Shown in pieces: positions 15,001-28,733 of a DNA stretch of 64,000 nucleotides. This stretch comes from Amblyornis subalaris (Eukaryota; Chordata; Aves; Passeriformes; Ptilonorhynchidae), in NCBI GenBank assembly GCA_018881555.1, contig JACAXG010000108.1, forward strand, positions 1,178,001 through 1,242,000, read 5' to 3'. The first letter of the stretch is position 1, and every line of letters starts with the position of its first letter. Under the pieces are notes generated by a model. It had not been told where the DNA came from. It made no database searches and was given only the letters and a program-made list of their open reading frames with translations. The position numbers and the translations under genes were made by a program.

Positions 15001-18000
15001 AACAAACAGTATATTCTTACTATATCAATTATAATATACTAATAATATAGGCATTATATCTACATCTAAATATAATAAGCAGAATATTACCCCCATAGGA
15101 TGCCTGGACGAAAGTAGCCTTCTCTCAGATGCCACTCTCAATCATCCAGAGCTCTCATTCTCCAAATAATATCAATAATTTCCTAGATTTCAGTCCTTCT
15201 TCATTTGGATGATCAGCCAGGTTACAGCAAACATCTCAACTGCTCTGCGACTGCAAATAGTCAAGTATCCTTTAAATCTTAATAAGGTTGCTAAAATGCC
15301 TGCTAAATTTTTCATCATCTCTTTTTATACATGGCAATGTTCTGGAAGAGTTGGTGCCAAGTTATTAAAATATCTGTAACCTTCATATGCAAGGATGTTG
15401 GCTAGTAGCCAGTGCTAGGAATTTTGAATTACAAGTATGTGATTAGATTGTGATGGATCTAAAACGTCAATGAGAGACTATAATGTTAACTAGGAGAGGT
15501 GGGAGGAAAGATGGTCTATTTATTTTTCTGTACATTATAAACTAACTTGTGTCCTCCTTTCTGAAGCCAGAAATTTGGTATTTATACGTAAAAAAACCTT
15601 GACACAAAAGGATATACCTCCTAATTCTGGACACATGCTTATTTGCTGCTTTTCTTTTTTAATTAAAGAGAACTTATCAATGGTCCTCATCAAGAAGGTC
15701 TTCCATGTGAGTACACCATACAGTCACCACGTGAAGTGACTCCTCTGTTCCTTTCTATGCCTCACTTCATGGGAAAGAAAAGGTGTGTAATCCCTGAGAC
15801 CCCTGAAGGTTTGCCATCTGTTTTCACTGGGATTCACTGGAACTGCTGAATTTGCACAACACGTGAGTTTGTGTTCGAGGACACGGCAGAAGAACAACTT
15901 GGGGAACAAGGGAAAGAGAAGAGAAAGAAAAAATCCTTGAAAATATGACTGGATGCAATCCATAGAGTACTTCAGAGCTTTAAAAGTGACAATGTAAAAA
16001 ATTGGAGGAGCTTTATGAAGAGGTCATGAGCCTCTTCAAGTTTGTGCTAATTAAATATGCTTGCTCTTGTGCTTGCCTCTCCAAATTGGTCCACTTGAGT
16101 TCTTAAAAATGCAGAGTTTTTGTTATTANTATAACATGACCCAGGCCAAACCCCTTCTACTCCTAATCTGGGCGCATTTTTTAAACTCAACAAGAAAATT
16201 AAGTTCCACGTTTACGTTCTCTCCTCGTGCCAGATCTCAAGTCCCATTTGTGCACAGCTTGCAACAGTACAGTCACAGGAAGACTTGCCATCAAATTGAG
16301 TCACAAAGGTTTGGACCTTCAGCAGTTCTGCCAACAGATGGGTTCAATTCACAGTGTCATCTTGAGATACGAGGGATCAGAAGGGAATTAAGAGCCCTCA
16401 ATCTGGTCTGTATGATCATTTCATACAACGCCACGGCCACATGCAATCCTTTCCATTTTGCTTTCAGAGGATTTTGATATATGTGGGCCCACCAGAAGTG
16501 TTCTAAGTATCTACTCGCCCTCAGCCACGCTTTACACCTTTGCTAGAAGGAAGCACTTGAGGAGATTCCCCAGCGTTGAGGGCTGGAGCTTTGTGCTTCT
16601 GACACACGGTATTTTAGCTGGGAACTTGGATCCCACTGGCTGTGAATTTTTCTCTGGTCAAGGGGCTGGCAGGTGGTGACCCCATTATACAGCGTGCTTT
16701 TTTGGGAAGGAAGCTTTTATTCTCCCAAAAGCAGAAAAGGAGCAGGATGCATAAAGGAGTTATTTGCTGGATAGAGGACAAAGCAAGAATTTCTATTTTT
16801 CCCAAGAAAGAGGAAGAAAATGAAAGGAACTGTCTCCCTTAGGCACATTTCTAGGCTGAGGAACCAGGCAATCAGCTGGGGGATCAGACCTACTACACTG
16901 GTGTATTGGACCTTCCACAAAACATCAGGATTTCTTCTTTGGAGTGCTCCATAATGGCAGTCACAGTCAAACTGCTTAATTACATCAGCTGCACAAATTC
17001 CATTCATATTTTTCATACAGTAAGGTATCAGTCTGTTCTGTGCCAGAATTAGCACATTTCCATCACCTTCTCTGAGCAATTTGGCCTGTTTATGGCAAGA
17101 ACAGACCACTGTTGCTCAATGTGTGATAACAGATTGTGCAGAGTATTCAAGATGAGGCATTAACAAATAGCTTATATAATGAAAACCCTTTTCAGAGCTT
17201 TTTTAATCTATGTCTCTGCTAATACAAAAGAATAACTTAACTGCATGGTTTCAAGGCATGACTTGACCATCTCAGTGATTTATTTATTTTNTTTCCTACA
17301 AAGTTAGATCTTTAACCTGATCAGTGAGGTAAATGATTGCTGCATTTAGCACAAATTCCCTAGATTAATTCATTGCTCCCATTCTAATTAACTTAATGTT
17401 TGTGTGCATTGAATTGCATTCTCACCTGCCTGTCTAGTCCCATAAATGATTCTTTTTTGATTGCACAGCTTTTTTTTTTATTCAAACCCATAAGCAAGTC
17501 TGGAAATCCTTCTTTCATAGTAATTTTTCTTCGGTTTAAAGGTTGACATTTAGTCTAGTTGCCGAGTTTTTTNTTCCCCAGACAAAAAAACACATTCACT
17601 GTCCATAACTTCCTATTGCATTTTTCATTCCCATGTATAAATGAAAAAAGAAATCGCAAATAAATATCCCATCTATAAGCATAATAAGGAAATGTCAAAT
17701 ACCAGCAGAATTCTGGATTAGAAAACATCAGCCTTATGAAACTTGCTTGTGCTTCAAGGTAGTAGAATATTACAAATCACAACTCTGACAAACATAATAG
17801 TCCAAAGTCTTTCCAGGGCTCCAGAGTGATCCCTGANGCCCACTTAGCTGATACGATGATGACCTGATTTTCAGAGGTGCTGACTATATTCAGCTTCCAT
17901 TGACTTTAGCCACTGTTGTGCATGTTCAGCACTTCTAAGATATCAGATTTCTGAAAACTAGGTCTGCCTTTTTTTTTTTCTTTCTTAAATCCCTTCCTGG

Positions 18001-21000
18001 ATGTGAATAATTTGATTTTAAATTCATTACTGTTTCGTGAATATACAAGCCACCACTGGCCTTACCAAATCTTTGCTTTCCATAGATATGCATATGATAA
18101 TAATAAGGAATTCCATATTTGAATGATGATTATTAGAAGAAACACTATTCTGGAAGTATTATTTTTTTAAGATTATTAAACTCTTCCCGGGAAAATTAAT
18201 TAGCTCCAATACAAACCACTAAAGTCAGAGGTATTTTTATCACCAATCTCATTGAAAGTGCATCCAGCTCTCTAGGAATTGATCCAAATACAACCAAGTC
18301 ATAAAAATCTTTCAACTGACTTTCCGTTAAACATTAAGCCCAAGACACGTGAAGTATTCCAAAGAGAATAACAAATGCACTTCTCTTAAGACATTGNAAT
18401 TCTTTCCCTGGTACACTCAAACACAGAACTCTGATCCTCACTTGAGTTTTTCTCCTTCTGTTCACTTGAGGGAAGGTCATTATACTTGCATAAATTAAAA
18501 TTATCCATATTTTATGGATATGTACANTAAAGTGTAACAGAGTCAGCTATTAAAAGCCTGGCGTAGCAGAATACTGCATATGTATAACTAAGAGACAGAG
18601 GGAGGGGAGCAGGAAACAATAGTTATTTTGANTTTGCTGAAAGTTTAGAAAAATTTCAAATAAAAAATGCCATTTCCACAATATATATTTTAATATATCT
18701 AGTATGTAAATATTNGGGACAAAGAGCAGGAACTGAATTTATTCATGATCCAAAACTCTATTTTCTCTAAGACATACAATCTTTCCACTCCCATGACTNT
18801 TCACCTCAGTCATTAATTGTAACTCTGAAGGATTCACAAACACATCTTGAAAATCTAAGGGTGATATTGATTAATCCATCATGCCAGTAATGCTACATCG
18901 TCACAGTATTTCAGGTTAATTGTGTTATGCCTTGCATATATTGATACCATCTGTTTTAACCGTGCCATACTTTTTCAGATAATGTGTTAGCACATCTTTT
19001 GAAGTAGTTTTCCCATGCTTTCTCATCACAGTATTAATCTTCTTGGTTAGCATTTTCCCTAAAATATTTTTCCAGATGACATGAAATAGAATGAAACAAA
19101 AAATATCTAGTACAATCTACGTTGAGTTTTATTATTTTTTTTAATATATGTTTTCTATATCCTAGGTAGGACTGTCACTGTTCTCTCACTGGAATCATAC
19201 GGCATTTTCCCCATTTTCCTCCAGAAGAGGGTTAGGACAACATTCAAAACATTGCCACATCTGCCCTTAATCTTCATTTTAGACATTTGAATGTTTCCTA
19301 TCAGAATGATCATCACCACTTCACCTAATTCAGCAGATCCATATCTGTAAATGAGCTTAATTAGTACATTTTCACACCGCTTGAGTTAAGAGAAGTGACC
19401 GGTTCAGCTCAAGTAGTTCATGTGCCCTAGGCTGGGTGTCTTCTCCGGAATGCCAAAGCTGCACAGTCTGAAATGCTCTGCTGGCCTTATTCCCCACACA
19501 AACTTCTTGTTCTCAATTTCAAAATCAGCCACCACCATAAAAACAGCTGCTTTGTGCTCCACAAATACTTTGATTTTCAAACAAATGACACAAACAAAGA
19601 AGACACACAAACTGCTGATGCTTACCATCAGGCATACAAAATGCTACATTTTGTTACAAAGCCTTTCATTTTAACAATGAAAGATGGAAACATGGCATAA
19701 TTTATACATTTTTTTAAATGGCTGAAGCCTATTGAAGGAATGTGTCCTTCTCTTCACTAGCAGAGCAAATACCTCTTGTTCCACACAGGAGAATGCCAGT
19801 TTCCTATGCTACCAGCATTGTCAGAAACAGCAATTTAAGTGGATTTCTTAGCCCTTCGAGGCAATGTCTTTGTCTAACTTCACTTTGTTCGTCACCATAG
19901 AAAATCTAGAAATTCCAGGTAGTGACAGTGCAGTGTCTGTGGAAGACGATGACATCCGTATATTTGCACACTTTTCTTTCCAAAGACTTGGGATACCAGG
20001 GTGGGAAGAGAAGAAGAGTGGAGGTAGGAAGAGGAATCTATGACAGAATTACCTAAGGGCATCAGAAGTCAGTGAGAAGGCTAAGGACAGGAGTGCACAT
20101 GGTGAGTAATTGAACATTGCATGAATAAGCTGCTGCCTTTTCCCATGTGACATGGAGATGGATGTGGACCATGTCATTAAAAGCAGAAAAAAAAGGAACC
20201 TTACAGTAATTATCAGTTATCTGTCCTTCATTTATCCATCAACAGGAAAGGAAGTGGCAGTAGACTTTTAGGTATGATATCTATTTCCTCTTGAACTAGA
20301 TCTCCCAGCAGAGACTGGACAGGAGACCAATTCCATAACAGAAGTCAAGTGATTGATATGAAAGCTAAGTCCTGCATCTCTGGATGGCTAAAACATTTTA
20401 AAATCCCTTTCCTGAAGCGCTGTGATTCATATGTAAGGTATACACAAACAGTCCTTTATGCTGCCACAGTACAGGTGGAGTTCTATAATAATCTATCTTG
20501 GAATTTAAAATATTTGCACTGGAACTGTTAAGCATCTGGTACCAATGCAGACTACACATTTTTTAAAATGTTTGTCATAACAATGGTTATTTGGAGAGGT
20601 TAAATGATTACTTTAAATACATGTGTTCCTAACCTAACAGCAAAGCTGTGATTCAGATGATCAAGTAGCAATTTTTAAAATCAGAATCTGTTATGAGCTT
20701 GATTTCATTATTAGGTTTACATCGTCTTTAAGTAAACAGAATAATAAAGAGGGCAAGCACACATTGAAGTACCATAATCTAACTTGTAATTTCCTCCTCC
20801 ATTTCTAGAATGAAGAAGGTTAAGAGCAAGCTACCTCAAAGATCTCAAGCACCTTCCCCAACATGCTAGTGAGAACTATAATCTAATTTTTTTTTTTAAT
20901 GCAATAGTTCCAAACTTCTTTTGCCACCATTCTGCTGAAAATACACTTCAAACCTACACTTACACACCTATCTCAAATTCTGTCACTGGGAAGGATGTGA

Positions 21001-23529
21001 GTGACTAATGACCCTCTGGGTGTAGTGAAAGCTCAGCAACAAATAACCAGTTTCTGTAACACTGCTAAAATCGAATCCCAGCATAATTAAATCACAAGCA
21101 TGTTCTTGTTACAATGTTATAGTGGTTAGAACACAGGTGAGTGATCCATGCACAGTGCATCTCAACGTACACAGGCACGTATTGCTCATGCAAATTCCTT
21201 GCACAAACAGGTGAGTGGGTGCATGCAAAAGAACATGCAGAATTAGACACATCCCTCCTTCCAGTTTTATCTCCTTCCACTGTCCACAGCTTTTGCATGT
21301 TTCTGGTTGTTTAGTAGAGAAGACGTTTCCTAGTGGCATCTCAACATTGGTGCAAGAAGGAAGTTTTGAATGACAAACCCCTCCTGCTGTTTTTATTACA
21401 GCTGGTTTAACACAGGAGCTGCCACTACGGAAAAACTTAGATCCAATTAATTGTTTTTCGAATATAAGATATACATAGACCTCTCTGTTTCTATGTTCTC
21501 TTCATTTTTATAACTGTGATATCTCACAATATCTTTCTGAGCTAAAATAGATCTCAGGTAAAATTCTCAGAAGTGTCTCCAGTTCAACTGACTTTAATGA
21601 GATCTATGGTCTTTGGTATCACAAGTGCTTTTGAAAATACTGCCTTTCAACTTTCCTTTGAATACTATCCTTATTTGAATTAGATTCCGGGAAATTATAT
21701 CCCAGTAGTTTTCCAAGCTTTATCTGTCACCGACAACCCCTATTAAAATCCTTGCCAAATGTCTTAGGATTTCAGGTCAATCCCTCAGTGTCTCCACTCT
21801 GGAGACAGACTACACTGAAGCTGCTCTTAGAAGGTCAAACCTCGTTCCAGTGAAATTTCACACAGTTACCATTTTGCTCTGAAGCAGAGCAGGATTCAGG
21901 GAGGTTCCCAAAGTCTCTTGCAAAGGCAGCAGGGGGAGGCCAATATCATCTCACAGAGCAGGATGATAAAAGGCTTTTTGCTGCTTCACAGAAATTTCAA
22001 AAGAACCAGTAAAGTATAATTTATCATTTTCCCCCCATCCCTATTAAGCTGGTAGTGTTTCTGACCAGAGAAAACTCACACTTATTCTTTTATTTTTACC
22101 ATCTCTTGCTACAGCACGGGTCTAAGAAATTTATTTGGAAAAAAAATGAAAACCACAAACATTTATGAGCAGGCAATAATTTTTGATCTCAAACTCATCA
22201 TTAATGAACATAATATTTGTTTCAAAATAGAAAAATCATGGCTAGATGGAAGAGCAAGCAAATATTATAGTTCTGATAGACTTCAGGTATAGTAAAATTA
22301 CAAGGAAAACATTCCTTTGTACGCTAATGAACCAGAAAAAAACTGTAAGAAGAAAGTACCACCGTCAGCCACAGAGGGTGGGTCTGGTCTGAGGTTGCAG
22401 AGAAATAGGCAAATGGCAACAAGGCACCTGATGTTTGGAAAGCAAATATTTTAACTCTATCTAGCAACACAATACTTGCCTTGAAATATGTAGGCTCTCA
22501 GTTTTTCTGGCATCTGGGAGAAGTCACTTTGTTCACATTTTTAAACTAAGGTGGCACAATACCAACCATTTTGTCTGTGCGATTCAATGTAAGACGAGGA
22601 TATAGACAACCTCTGAATTTTATTTAAGGCTTTCTTTCTTTGGTTATTTACTCAGGTCAGTAAATAAATTTAAAAAATCACCTTGGTCCACAATGCAAGA
22701 GAGCCTTTGCAGAAATAAGGAGTCTGGCAAGATTGAATACCATAATTCCCTCTAATTTTGAAAATGATCACTGCTGAATGTTTTCTGAGGGTAAAAGTGT
22801 AATTGGTTATAGATCAATAGGTAATTTCATTCAATAGGAACTCGACTGTTCCTGAAAGTAGAGACATTCTCAAATAAAAATCAAAGTAACATATTAACAA
22901 AGTTCAGACTAATCTTAACAACAAAATTTTATACCGCCCCAGTTATGTTTTTCTCAATTGATCATTTATTTATGATGCCATAAAACTCCATATGCTTTCA
23001 ATTTTGATTGCTACTTATTTGCTCTAAGGCAGCTGAAATTACTTTTTTAGACTTCCTAGCCTGACAATCATGCTTTCTGCTTAAGATTTACTATCACAAA
23101 AGAATGGTGAAATCAGAGGATAAGTTGTAATATTAACAATAAGCACAGTCAACTGTGATACACTGCAATTCCCCCATCAGATTCCAGATTAAATCCCCCA
23201 GGATAAACATACCTTCCTCTGGCACTACTAAATTCTGTTCCAAGTAATTAGACTGCAATAAACCGCTCTATCTGTACAGGTATCCCAGTATGATTTTTAA
23301 TTGAAAAGCCATGAAAAGTAGCACTGTATCGGACAAAAGGCATTTTGAATATGTCTGAGACCCTGTACGGTACCATATGCTATAAACCAGTGTCATTTAG
23401 TTCACCATCGACCCCAAAAGCTTCATCAACAAACTGCTACGTTTACACTCGAATAAAACAAATTCAAAACTCACAAATGTGAGAACGACCAAGAAAGACA
23501 AGAAGAAACCTCATGCATTTGCCACCGAC
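12001..23529 (-). other. NRXN1: Neurexin-1 downstream intron (intron 18), part next to the exon
   Basis: This is intronic by position, lying directly after the donor. It is AT-rich, with A19 (13492-13510), T11 (14761-14771) and a strongly AT-rich block near 14990-15080. The longest open frame of the whole window (16061-16477, plus strand, 138 codons with one undetermined residue) lies here, but it shows no domain, no codon signature and no splice context that I recognise. No RNA gene or complete mobile element is visible. Confidence 0.75.
13492..13510. repeat. Poly-A homopolymer (A19)
   Basis: Nineteen consecutive A residues, the longest uninterrupted homopolymer that I noted. No retroposed gene or SINE body is recognisable immediately before it, so it is listed as a simple repeat. 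Confidence 0.9.
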
Positions 23530-23535
23530 ACTTAC
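23530..23535 (-). other. NRXN1: Splice donor of the neurexin-1 exon
   Basis: On the minus strand the exon ends CTGCACATC and the intron opens with GTAAGT, a consensus donor. Without splicing, the frame would continue for 23 codons and stop at 23464, so intron retention would truncate the protein inside LNS6. Confidence 0.93.
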
Positions 23536-23717
23536 GATGTGCAGCTCTAAATAATCTCCGAGGCCAGTAGAACTGTCCACTCGCACCAGCACAGCCTCCT
23601 TCTGCACAGTGCTAAACCCTATCGCCAGTCTGTCCGCCCGGGTGCTCGGCCGGTCGTTGGGAGGCCACGTGTACGTGATCTGTCCACCACCTTTGCTAAA
23701 GATATACGTTGTTCCCG
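23536..23717 (-). CDS. NRXN1: Neurexin-1 internal exon (LNS6 domain; first exon shared by alpha and beta forms)
   Basis: Neurexin-1 is a presynaptic single-pass adhesion receptor. Its last LNS domain binds neuroligins, LRRTMs and cerebellins in a calcium-dependent way. This exon is 182 bp: two bases finishing a split codon, then 60 codons running from [11 protein letters not shown] to [10 protein letters not shown]. Visible functional residues are the NDRPSTR loop (23638-23658) and the Asp of GLGD (23554-23556). In rat beta-1 numbering, recalled from the literature, these correspond to the neuroligin contact loop around residues 103-109 and the calcium ligand Asp137. The exon enters in phase 1 and leaves in phase 0. 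The frame is intact and free of ambiguous bases. Paralogue choice: the stretches [10 protein letters not shown] and [14 protein letters not shown] fit NRXN1, whereas NRXN2 and NRXN3 differ there. The exon is clearly richer in GC and CpG than its flanks. The rest of the gene lies outside the window. Exon number 18 follows mammalian convention and is inferred. Confidence 0.96.
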
Positions 23718-23740
23718 CTGGAAAAAAAAAAAAAAAAGAG
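23718..23740 (-). other. NRXN1: Splice acceptor and polypyrimidine tract of the neurexin-1 exon
   Basis: Read on the minus strand, an uninterrupted run of 16 T (23722-23737) is followed by CC and then the AG dinucleotide (23718-23719). The exon begins at 23717 with CG. That split codon is completed by the last base of the preceding exon: C gives Pro, as in the alpha form (NDPG), and G gives Ala, as in the beta form (GHAG). The tract is a very strong U-rich acceptor and also a mononucleotide repeat likely to vary in length. Confidence 0.93.
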
Positions 23741-26700
23741 GAATAAACACAATTAGCCCCCTTGCACCCGTGCGAACCCATGTGGAAGTCACGTGCTCTG
23801 CAGAAGTCAGGGCGTTCTCGCAGAGCGAGTGGATTCATGGACTGTGTTTCTACGCAAAGGGGTCTTTATCTCCGGAAATGTTGCAGCGAGTGAAATATTA
23901 GTGGTTTTTATATAGTGCAATCAACACAGAATATAACTTAATTGCAAATGAAACTACTTAAAATACCATAGCTCTGATTCAGACATGCATATCTGTTTGA
24001 TAGAGTTCTTAAGCATATGCCTGATGAACAGGTTTCTGTGATGGGGAGAACAGGGGCGAGTTCAACCAAATGCTTTCCCCCACTGGGCCTATGTGGAGAA
24101 TCCAAGTAATTCCAGTGTCCTCATGGCCGACAGAAAAAATGCAGCTACTTATTTACACAATGAAAATGATACATTATCGTGGCCAGCAAAGCAAGATGTT
24201 AACAAATACATACAGATAAGACTTCTACAGATCTGAGGTTTATCATCTTGTGACAGATGGGGATAGCAAATGGAAACATACTTTACTTGTCATGTCAGGA
24301 CAGAAAGAGATTAGTCTACCATCTGAGTAAGCAATGGCTTATTTGCATAGTGCTCAATGTATATCTTTTAAAAGTGGAAATCTTTACACATTAGATCCAG
24401 GGTGAACTCACAAAATCTATAATCTGTTTGAAACAAGTGTTGTAATCTAAAACCACTTAGCACTCAGGTGCTTAACTTCATCACCAGCATATTTCCTCAG
24501 AACTAAAATAGCAGCATATGTGGACATTTTCCATTTAAAACTGGTATCTTAACAACAGCAGATCTGTCATTTAAGGTTGCACTTACATTCTAAGTGAAAT
24601 CAGGTTTTATCATTATTATAAAGAATTATGCAACAGTAGTGGAGATTGAGGCTGTGCCAGGATTGGTAACGGACACAGGCAAAGGGTGTCTGGTTTAGGA
24701 ATGTGTGTGACAAAACCCTCATCTCCTGCTCTTCCACCCTTGCTTTCCTCCTATTCAGTGGTCTGAAATGCACAATAATCTGTTGAGAGCCATTAATCTC
24801 CAGTTACAATACATCCCAAAACAAAGACACACAAGACAGGTAATATCGCTCCTGATGGTCCCCAAGTTCTCCTCTTTGCTGCTACTGTTGACTTCCAATC
24901 TCCAGCTGACGAGCTGGGACCTTCGTACAGTTTATGTCACAGTGGTGTCTGTGGTGAAAGGATTTGTTCTGTGTTGATGAGAAACTGAGGGCTCGATCCA
25001 AAGCTCATTAAAAACAGTGACAGCCTTTCTGTTGACTTCATAAAACATTGTGTCAGGTCATGAATGAGGTTCTTAATAAATAACGAAAATGAGAAGGCTA
25101 AGAAAAAAACAACTCCTTACACCTCAATGTCACAGATGAAACTGTTAGAATAGTACCTAAGATTTAAGTGGCAGTGCATAATTCTGCTTTTCTTGGTTGT
25201 AACAGATGTGTTTACCAAGTTTAGAAGACAAAGAAAAAGCCTGCCAAGCATAGTGGAGTCATACTGAATACAATGACCCAGAAGTAAGTCTTCAGTTCTG
25301 AACAATGAGAGACTCTGCTGTTCTTATTCAGAGTGAATCTTTGCTGCATTTTTTTGCTAAATACTGCCCTTCAAATCAACCAGTGAAGAGCAATTCATTC
25401 CATACTGCTGCCGCAGCGAAGCCAAGGTCAATGTCAGTGGAGCTGGATAAATCTAGCTGTAAATCTTAAACTACACAGAATAAACATCAAAGTTAAAAAA
25501 CGTATCTTTTATCCATGAGAACATGTGGCTTATGGTTTTTTATGACAAAGCTTTCCCTCCTTTATAACTGCCCATTTTGTAGCTCTTCGATCTGACTGTG
25601 TGTCTGGTAAAAGACTAATTAATCCATGCTGATGAATACAGATCTGCCTCTGTCTGAGCTGCACAGGGAGTCACGTTCTTCGAATTTCCTGTATTAATTA
25701 TGAAAAAAATGGGTCGGAAGCCATTTGAGAATAGATCCTCTGGTGTTTATATTTCAAGAAAGACAAATATAATAATGTAAAATTTATTACTCTGGGATTG
25801 ATCTCAGCTTATAGCCTGACCTCCCATTAACTATTAAAAGCTAGAAACTGAGCAGTTGTTGGAAACAGTCTTGCCTACTATCAGCTTTGGATATGTTAAG
25901 AAACAACAGAAGAAGCCTAATTCACTTGCTTCATAAAGGCTTTTATGCTCTCTGACAAACCTTATAATGTCTCTGCCGCTCTTTCAGAACATTGTCACGA
26001 AACCCCAGTCATCTTCCTTCTCTCCCTTAGCTTGTGGCACTGTGTTTGGGGTTTATCATCTCCAGAGAATTGAAAGCAGAGGAATTATAATGTCAAGAAT
26101 AGCAATGCCATCAGCACAGTACTTGTAAGCAGGCAACTTTGTAACATGCCAGTTGTATCTCTCAGCCNCAGAATTTACTGCATAATTCTTTATGCTTCCA
26201 TGCATCCACACAATGTTTAGGAAAAATGTCCACAGAGCTCTTTGAAATTCTTACCCATGAAAAGCATGGTTCCCATTGTAACAAACCGCCAGTGGTCAAG
26301 ATACAGTAATGTTTTTTAATGGCCCAAAGTCCTACTTGTTTGCAAAATTCATCTTTATGAAATAGTGCATTCATTTCAGCACAGTCTGGCAGCAACTCAA
26401 GGACATCTGCTTACCTCTACAGTATTAGGTAGATAAATATTTTGTTTAGTACCCATTTACTGTATTTATTATTGTTTATGACTGCAAAGCTTTTCAATAT
26501 TTATTGCTCTGAAGTCACATTTGATGCAGCTTAATAGTTTGCTAAAATCAGCAACAAATCAACAGTTTTCCACCTTCCTCATGTTCATTCCAATTTTGAG
26601 TTTAAGGTATATTGCACTGAAGGCTAATGTACATAATTCCATTTTTCCCATATAATGTTAGTAACATAATGCTTATTTTCAATATTCACATCAGGTTTCT

Positions 26701-27086
26701 GAGCCTGATTAAGTGAATGCAATGGTTTGACTGAGCTCTGGACCCTAATAAACTACAATTCCATTGCTCCCTGTGACTGAAAAACTGAAGACTGAAGCTG
26801 GTAAAGTTCAGTAATGAAAATTATTAAGTGCACTTTCATTAACAGAAAAGCAATTTTTAATTATTATAAAAAATATGAAGGGTAAGCATTGCTAGTAACA
26901 AGAAATTACCCAATAATATAATTTCCTTTCTGTATCTTACCAGTACTTCATTCTGGGCTACAATGTGAACCCTCTTATTCCCACTGGTAAGTAATTATTT
27001 GCATTGATAAACCTGCTGAATCCAATGAGATTATTTGTTCGGGCTACTATTAATTACCAAGAATGAAGAATTTACAATATGAAAAC

Positions 27087-27101
27087 ATATATATATATAT
27101 A
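27087..27101. repeat. (AT)n microsatellite
   Basis: Seven and a half AT units, uninterrupted. Short simple repeat in the intron. Confidence 0.85.
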
Positions 27102-28682
27102 CATGATTGTCCAAACATCTACATGAAGGTATTAATCACATTTACTATGTTCAGCTGAGGTTCAGAAAAGTACACAAAATTGCTTTACATAAATTTGTAC
27201 AGATTTTCTAAGGTAAGTAAAAAAACGAATGCTTCAAGCCAGAAACATGATACGCCAGGGAGAGAGAGGGAGAGGAGGGTGTTTCAAAATAATCCATTTA
27301 GTCGATTAAAATACACCTCTTCTGTATTGTTTCTTCTTAGACTTTGATGTGCTATTAATTATTTACACAGAAGAGAGAATATATGCCACAGGGTTGAGGT
27401 GAGGAAGGTATGGCCATTAGGGTTAACCATGGGAAGGAGCTGGAAAGAGCTGCTGGAAGGAGTATTTCAAACTAAAAACCAGATTCACCAGAACACTTCC
27501 TGAAGGCATTCTGATACACTCTCTCACAAATCTGGGCAGGAGCCTGGATATGGATTGTATTGTCCTGCAAGAGCCACATCAGGCTATTTAACAGCAGAAG
27601 AGATGGATGGAGAAGGAGAAGATATTCAAATGGATTATTGCCTGTAACTCTCCAAAGAGCTTGAGCCACAGAGGTAGGAATGGATATCTTGTTTTATGGC
27701 TCGATTCTCTTAGATTTATGGATAATGGGGTCTAGGAGTGTATTTATGATGTTCCTTTGACCACACTCAGCATGGCAAACCTNGATAAAGGTTTGAAGTT
27801 TTCCTGTAATTGGTCCTTGAACCCATCTGACTGCATGCCCTAACCAGGACTGTTACTAAGAGTCTTAACATTTGTCACCTGTAAGATCACAAACTGCACA
27901 GCATAATTCCTTAGTAATTCCATTATTTCATTCATGGATCTTCCATTCTACCAGAGCAACTGTAAGAAAACTCACTGAGCAAAGCAGCATTGACAGGGAT
28001 CGTTGCTGGGTTTTGTTATTAATATCATCATCAGTGATATTGCCTTCTCTCTTCAGATAAAGATGCCAATGGAAATAAAGAGAACAGAAAATGTCTGTCT
28101 GCCTACTGTCAGCCTTCTGTGGCACCCACATTTCACATTTCACTGTGCTGCAGCTGAGCTCTAAAATTCCATGTTTCTGTAAGAGAGGCTGAAGCCACAT
28201 CCATCCAGACTTCCAACATCTCAACCAACTCAATCACTAGATGGAGCAATTAATTTAAATGACCCAACAAAGCAGTTATCTACTACTATTAATTCAAATA
28301 CAGCTTTACATTGCATTACAGAACTCCTCTTCCCAAAGCACTGAGGTCACCCTGATTTGTTTTATCAGAACCTACCAGACTTTTCATCAACCTACGCTGG
28401 ATCCAATTTTTCAGAGAGATCTATGAACCAGTGCTTGTGTGTGGTTTATTGTATCCACCTATCCCTAAGAGCTGTCTCCTGGTAAAGGTCTAAGTGATAC
28501 TAGAACCAACACAGTCTCAAGGCACTCTGAGCATCCTGGCCTTTGCAGTGGCATTTGTTGCAGATTCAGGGCACTAACACAGAAGCAAAGGTTTTTCCTC
28601 AGACCACATGAGTTGCTACGGGTAGGTTAATCAGCTCAGCACCATACTCTGCCTCCACACGTATGGTACATGTGCACAAACT

Positions 28683-28733
28683 AAAAAAAAAAAAAAAAAC
28701 CACAAAAAAAACACAACAAAAAAACAAGAAAAC
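28683..28733. repeat. A17 homopolymer with adjoining A/C-rich low-complexity tract
   Basis: Seventeen A residues, then A runs separated by single C bases up to about 28733. The open frame across it is a translation of low-complexity DNA and is not coding. Confidence 0.85.

Noticed and set aside
16061..16477. Longest open frame in the window (plus strand, 138 codons)
   Set aside because: It contains an undetermined residue and shows no recognisable domain, signal peptide or splice context. It lies inside a neurexin-1 intron on the opposite strand. A frame of this length is plausible by chance in 64 kb.
19663..19683. CTTTCATT...AATGAAAG inverted repeat
   Set aside because: Only 8-bp arms in AT-rich DNA, with no further structure around it.
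23718..23838. Upstream in-frame extension of the neurexin exon to an ATG at 23836-23838
   Set aside because: The frame runs through the polypyrimidine tract and the acceptor AG. The shared exon begins at 23717 by homology and splice consensus, so the ATG is a chance intronic codon.
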